NCBI GenBank assembly: GCA_029891385.1
Contig: CM057225.1
Coordinates: forward strand, 14,325,498-14,389,497
Direction: 5' to 3'
From: Erythroxylum novogranatense
Lineage: Eukaryota > Streptophyta > Magnoliopsida > Malpighiales > Erythroxylaceae
Length of the DNA: 64,000 bases
The notes beneath the pieces were generated by a model. The model was not told where the DNA came from, did not search any database, and was given only the letters and a program-made list of their open reading frames with translations. The position numbers and the translations under genes are program-made. This document shows positions 58,100-64,000 of the stretch, piece after piece. The number at the start of each line of letters is the position of its first letter. Positions within the stretch are counted from its first letter, which is position 1.

Positions 58100-58352
58100 T
58101 GTTGGTTATTAGATGAAAATGAAACAAGGGTTAATTACGTGTCTTTATTTTTTATTTTTAATTAAATATAGTAGTAATGAATTCACATAAAAATAATTCA
58201 TAATCAACATAATAATAATAAAAGAGACAAAACTAATATATATTGGTACAATCAAATAACCTTTCAGCTTACATCTATTTTTTAAGTTCTAATTGGGAGT
58301 TCACTCTCTTTTTCATTTAATAGATTAATACCAATTTTCCATGCAATATTTT
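58100..58352 (+). repeat. Local direct duplication, copy B (right part)
   Basis: TGTTGGTTATTAGATG onward matches 27666-27822 of copy A, including ACAAAACTAATATATATTGG and the end CATGCAATATT. Copy B contains an extra ~80 bp near 58125-58215. This restores the sequence broken at 34380. Confidence 0.85.
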
Positions 58353-61300
58353 CTTTGTTACAAGTAAAGAAGAACTTTTGCAATTATCTTACTTTGTTAT
58401 CGATGAAGAGTAATCATTTATAAATATTGTTAGGGGTCAAAGAGTAACTCTTATAAAGCATACCTCAAACAATTCCCTAACTTGCAACAATGCATAACTA
58501 TACAACTTAAAACACCTTTATGTTTGTCACATGAATAAACGGAAGTTCAAATTATGTTATGCAATACATATATGCTCTCTTTAGCTCCTCTAAGTCTCTT
58601 ATAAACTCTATAGTATGCCAAGGATTTCGCTTATAACTCCTATATGGTCTTTTTGTACTCAAAACAACCTAAAATAATCATAAAAACAAAAATTAATCAT
58701 TATAAGGATTAGGAACAATGGCATTAACTCTATCATTGTAACACATTAGTTAACTAATATGGTTATAAACTCACAATACATCATCATCACCACCATCATT
58801 ATCACACCCAATCCGAAATCCCGCAATAAAGCAGGATCTGGAGAGGTCTGATAGTACGCAATCTTACCTCTACATAATAGAGAGGTTGTTTTCTATAGAC
58901 TCACATGCAGATGTGATAATAAAAAAGTGATGCAAGTTAAAGAGTAAATAAGTAAAATTGACACGTTAAATCATTATGTAAATCGAATTACAATAAATAC
59001 ATAAATAAAAAATTACAATAAATATGATCAAAACTCATTCTCTTATAAAAATTCAAGTTGATAGGACAAATTATGTACTTAAGATTAACATTTGAAAAAA
59101 CATATACAAAGCAATATCTTTTTACAAATGCGCATGGAAAGACAAGTGTCTTAAATGGCAGAATCAACTGAAAGGGAACTGGCTATGTAATACATATATA
59201 TAGCATATACACAAGCAGGAAGGTTGTGCAACCACGAGAATTATTGTAATAAGAAACATGTAACTAGTGCTTCTAAAGAAATAAAAGCACTTAGTAAGAA
59301 TACAAGCATTGTAAACTAGGAAAGATGAGAATGTGAATCCACAAAACCACATCAATGATCACTGAACTCATTTATGCTTTATCCATTATGTAGTCACAAT
59401 TCAAGAATTCTTCAATGGGTAACAACAAAACCTGGGAAACAAGAAGAATAGGAATGTACTAATATATAGCACAAAACTAGGCGGAGGCAGTATCAAAACA
59501 AACAAAATAGGTGATTATTAGATTTTTCTTTGTGCAAGGAAAAAAAAGATGGAATAATTAGTATAACTCCTACTATTTCAGATAACAAAGTTGTATTATA
59601 AAAAGTTAAGCCCAGTCATAAAGCTCACAATACATGTTTTTCATAAAATACTAATTGACCATGTTGCCACACTAGTTGACTAGCCTATTCAAAATCTTAA
59701 CATTGATACATTGATCAATTAAACTTCCATAAATAAGTTTTCCAATATTTCTCAAGTTCTTTCGAAGATCAAAACTCATTCTTTTGATAAAAAATGAATC
59801 CAAGACCATTACAGAAGTTCTAAAAAATTATTTTTTATTTATGGAGAGGGTTTTCTCTAAAGCCTTCCCATTTTCTCTTAATTATGACAAAGCATATGAA
59901 ATATAGTCTAAGCACAGATGATCATGTGATGATAATTTCTTAATTCATTGAAATGATTAAAATAGGATTATAAGAAGGACTATAATGATTTTGTTAAAAC
60001 TTAATATGCTTAATTCCTCATTGTTCTTAGTTCTTCACTTGAATTCCTTTGAAACTTGATTAAGATACATGTGTTATGTGCATAAAATATGAATATTTTC
60101 TTAGTATTTAGTTATATTTTCCATCTAAATTACCTTAATTTAATTAGTTTTATGTCATATTTTAGGTAATTGTTAAAGAGTTGCTTAGGGAATGATATAG
60201 CTAGGAATTAGAGAAGTTTACAAATAAAAATATGAAAAAAAATCCATTTTTAGCTTAACATGACTTGTGTGTCAACCCCTATTCCTCTCGAACAACATGG
60301 AGACTAAGAAATAAGTTGAAGAGAGGTCGATAAAGAGAAATTTTTTTGAAAGATACATGGCCTAGATCATAAGCATGTCAAAACTCATGCGCATCTCCAA
60401 TAAAGTTACAAAAATACACAATCTAGAATATAAGTGTGCCAGAGCCCATATCCCTATAAAAAAAACAAATACACATTTTGGGAGATAGTCATGTCTTAAA
60501 CCGTGTTCATGATAGACAAATTATTTAAAAAGTGATAGGAACACTAGTAAAAGAGCCTCTTATTTTATTTCTTTCATTACATTATTTAATTCTTATTAGG
60601 GTTACCAACCACCTACCAAACGAGAGTCATAGAATACATCCAAAAGCCATTTTCAAAAAAGAAAGAGTGATAAAAAGTCACTATAGAGAAGCGAATTGCA
60701 TTAAAGAATCAATATATTCATTAAGGAATACTTTAACATAAGTTCTTATTTTCTTTTATTTATTATTTTCATAATTTTAAAACTGATTGTAGGAAAAACA
60801 ACTACTTTATATCTAGATAGAATGAAAAATAAATGACTTTTTATGTGTCTTGATTTAAGATTTTAATAAAAGTTTCTATATTTGATTTTATATGTTTTTA
60901 AGTCTTATTAGAAACTATACATAGACATAGTCAAAAGAGCTTATGTGTTAATTGACATAAGCATATATAATAAAGATTGAATATGGATCTAGATATATAC
61001 TTACGTGGTCATCCTAAAATTAGGGTATCCTTTTGTGAGGTTTCAAATAACTTAATGCATTCCAAAAGTAGTTAATAATATAGATGTATTAGTTACCAGA
61101 TCTAGGTAAAAGTAGAAGTACATCAATAGATGACATATTATTAAAGGAAACCTCATCAGTCCAAACAATAAAATCTTATAATTTAATCAAGGATGCAAGA
61201 TAAAATTAGGGAAAAGCTCTAATCTAGATATTTATTTATGTTAACTCTCTCTTTTTATTATTATTGAGTGTTTTAGTGATGACCCAAAGTAACTGAAAAT

Positions 61301-63563
61301 GCAATTCATTTTTATTCCAACTAACTAAAAACAAATTTATAATTAGTTAAATAATAGTATAAAGATTAGATTCAATAGTTGTACCCTTTCCTCATAGGAT
61401 CGACCCTTACTATCACTTTACTAGTTCATAGTAATTAGATTCATGTGCCTTAATCTTGCACCTATTCCTTAACAACAATGCCAAGTTTTTAGCTTCATTG
61501 TTAGAGAATACGTGAAATTGTAAAGATAATATAGAACTATTATTATAGTCATTTTCTTGTTACATATTCTTGCATTTCTTTTTATGTACTCTTTTTGTAT
61601 ATTCTTTTCTTAAGTTTTAATTCTACCCATTTATTTTGTGCTTGATTATAGAATCATATGAGACTATGCAAAGATAATAAATAATGTTTCTTTTATGAAC
61701 AAAAATGGGCTAATTTGAACTTTTTTTTTAGTGACCCAGCTTGACACAAATCCTAATCAGACTTAAACAATTCCAAGTCTGATCAAGTGAAGATTTTTTA
61801 GCCTAACTTACTAAAACAATATGATTGTATTGTTTGATCTATTGATCAAAACAATATCATTTTGGTAAGTTATGTCAAAATAACATTATTTTAACTTTAG
61901 TGGTCAGGTTGTTTAGATCTTTTACTTCAAGCCAGATTGCCTCTTAAGCATAAGCTTAAATTATGGCCCAACTGACAACGCGTGTTAAGTGCACTGCAAA
62001 ATTTATCTAACTCTTCACACTAGAAGTTTGTAGCTATAGTGAGTCAGGACCATATCTACAGGGAATGTTCGATTAATTCTCACAATGAAAGTAATTTATG
62101 TAAAAGAAATAAAGCATGGGGTTTTAGGTTGATACAATTGAGATAACAAAATAAAATTAAACTAACAAAAGCAATTTATCAAAATAGTTAAAAATTATAA
62201 GAGCGATAAATGTATGTAAAACCTCATTCTTTGGTTTAATCTCAGCCTATGCACATTTGAATAAACATTATTGCATTATCATCTTCACATCTCATTCTGA
62301 ACTATTGGTTGTGAATTAACAATAAGCTCCATTAAACTTAATTTTTCTTAGGTCTTAGTTAATTAAAACAAGCTCTTTAATTAACCCTAATTATCAGATA
62401 ACCTAAAACAAACTCTAAGTTTAATTAGACAATTTTATTATGAATGATAAAAATAAACCAATCTAATCAATAATCACACAATCTTAGATTATTTAACATA
62501 GGTTATGTTATCCTTAATGATTTAATATCATTAATTTCCATATACAACTTCAAACACGACTATTACGTATCGTATTCAAATTTTGGCGATGGGTTTTCAT
62601 GAAAAACAATCTAATATAGCATTAAGATCATTCTTACACAATCCACAATCAATGAACACAAGATAACATAAATAATCCGAAAAGAGAGAAAGAAAATGAT
62701 ACACAACGACGGTGTGCTCAAATATGCTTCTCGGCCTCAATTTTACCTATAAGTCGGCATCAGAAAGGTTAGCCCTCCATCTTCTCCATCAATCTCCAAG
62801 AAAGAGCCATGAATTTCCTCTGGAGATGTTAAATACCAAAGAAGAAATGAAGAAAATATGGTTTGTCAGCCTCTTCCCTTAGTTGTCACAAAACATAACT
62901 TTTATAGTAAAAAATTAGGTTACAGGATATGGGTTGTCATGCCCATGACAAATTAATTGTATGGTCGCTAGTCTTCAACCGTGTTCTTCATTTTTATGTT
63001 TTTTTTGTTGTCTCTTCTTTTAATCTTCTTCTTCTTGCTCCATGAAGACAATAGAGTATGAATCTCGAGAAGTTGACTAAACAAGAATGCTTTTTGCTCA
63101 CTTTAGCTATTACACTTCCAAATTGTACCTAAAATCAAACATGAACTAAAGTGAGTGTCTTAAACATTTTGAGGCACTAACCACTAAGTATAATGGATTA
63201 AATATATCAACAATTAAGCACATATCAAGTTCCCTCACACTTAGTTTTTGACCCTCCTCAGGCAAATTATCAAAATCAAAGTCACAACCAAAACACTAAC
63301 TCATTTTCAATATTTCCTAAGAATAGATAGTCATAAGCAAAGATGAATACCTTTCAAAAATCATAGAAAGAATTCAACATTCAACGCTTCTACTTATGAT
63401 CAATCAACATTCATCACCCTTATAAACTACGTAATTTAGAGGTAGACTTTGATCAAGTGTGCTTAAATAAGGTAGATCTATAGTACACTCAAACATCATT
63501 CATGATTATAGCATTCCACAACTTTGCACATTTCGTTTCTACACCATTAAAAGTTACATGCAT
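58353..63563. other. AT-rich intergenic sequence, no genes recognised
   Basis: About 5 kb with only short ORFs lacking motifs. Phrases such as those at 62030-62080 and 61380-61450 resemble decayed retroelement sequence, but nothing could be delimited. One SINE remnant is listed separately. Confidence 0.6.
58780..58900 (-). mobile_element. TS-like SINE remnant
   Basis: Minus strand reads GAGGTAAGATTGCGTACTAT then CAGACCTCTCCAGATCCTGC and a TTGCGGGA..TTGGGTGTG block, followed by a GATGATG-type simple repeat. This is the layout of the 3' half of the TS-type SINE family widespread in flowering plants. The tRNA-like 5' part is missing. Confidence 0.5.
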
Positions 63564-64000
63564 TGTAACATCCCGTCCCAAATGAAGGGTGAGGACCCGA
63601 AATATTGTACAAGTGTGTTCAAGGAGAGACAAAGGAAATGCATTGGTTTTGCTCATGCATCTTCGTAGCATGCATGCATTTACATAATGATTACTGGCTC
63701 TTTAAGTGGTACATGCATTCATTGATTATTGCTAGGAATTAAAGATAGGGAATGTGAATTGCTAAAATTTATGGGTAGAAGGTGTTGAAAGAGTGAAAGT
63801 ATTATGTTAAGTGCTGCAAATTGGGATTTATTACTCAAGTAAATGTCTTGATAAATTTGTGGTTAAATTCTCGGTTAAATGGGATGGTTATTGATGTGGT
63901 ATGATGCTTGCATGAAAGGAGTAGAGTTGTGATTGAAATATGGGAAAATGGAACTTGTGCATGTTTCAGGTATTGGTTTATAACTGTTGATGTGGTTATG
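63564..64000 (+). other. LTR-like start at the window edge
   Basis: TGTAACATCCCGTCCCAAAT at 63564 is a typical gypsy LTR start and resembles TGTAACATCCCATC in the array spacer. The rest runs off the window, so no PBS or partner can be checked. Confidence 0.35.

Noticed and set aside
59164..60741. Short ORFs in the right-hand AT-rich region
   Set aside because: Length expected by chance, no motif, no splice context.

Overview
This 64 kb window looks like a transposon-dense intergenic stretch of a plant nuclear genome, most likely a eudicot. The grounds are Ty1/copia and Ty3/gypsy LTR retrotransposons with plant-type initiator-Met-tRNA primer sites, a tRNA-derived SINE, a CACTA-like element, a PIF/Harbinger element with a Myb/SANT-like second ORF, and two small paralogous plant genes with the VPFSWExxPG motif. 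No bacterial-style operons, rRNA, tRNA or CRISPR were seen. Only the two small paralogues (28150-28629 and 30378-30911, both minus strand) look like intact host genes.

Layout. (1) 1-14052: seven full and one partial direct tandem copies of a 1.96-2.03 kb unit. Each carries a short LTR-like spacer plus a Ty3/gypsy reverse transcriptase and RNase H fragment without integrase. (2) 14053-15204: unassigned, possibly LTR-derived. (3) 15205-24618: a minus-strand Ty1/copia element (copia-1), its 3' LTR truncated. Its right end lies inside the protease DTG codons of a minus-strand gypsy gag-protease fragment (24619-26574). (4) 26857-34380: a local direct duplication (copy A 26857-27822, copy B from 33392) flanking the two host genes, a foldback MITE and a LINE fragment; copy B also holds a SINE with a 9-bp target duplication. 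(5) 34381-58097: a 23.7 kb insertion that splits copy B. I read it as a CACTA-like element of about 4.9 kb that picked up exon pieces of several host genes and was then hit by an LTR derivative (TSD ATCAG), a full-length copia (copia-2, TSD CATAG) and a PIF/Harbinger element (TSD TAA). (6) 58100-58352: the rest of copy B, followed by AT-rich sequence with a TS-like SINE remnant and an LTR-like start at 63564.

Three things stand out. Both copia elements carry, in the leader between primer site and gag, an array of the 10-bp palindrome AAGTCGACTT at near-helical spacing; copia-2 also carries four copies at the very start of each LTR. Next to it are repeated stem-loops of the type TTGGGNNNNCCCAA. 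Second, the damage in the gypsy array and in some LTRs is concentrated at CAG/CTG/CC sites and homopolymers and comes as small indels in patches. That resembles uncorrected long-read base-calling error at methylated CHG sites more than biological decay, so pseudogene calls and LTR ages here should be treated with care. Third, the CACTA-like element has host exons with splice sites, all in one orientation.
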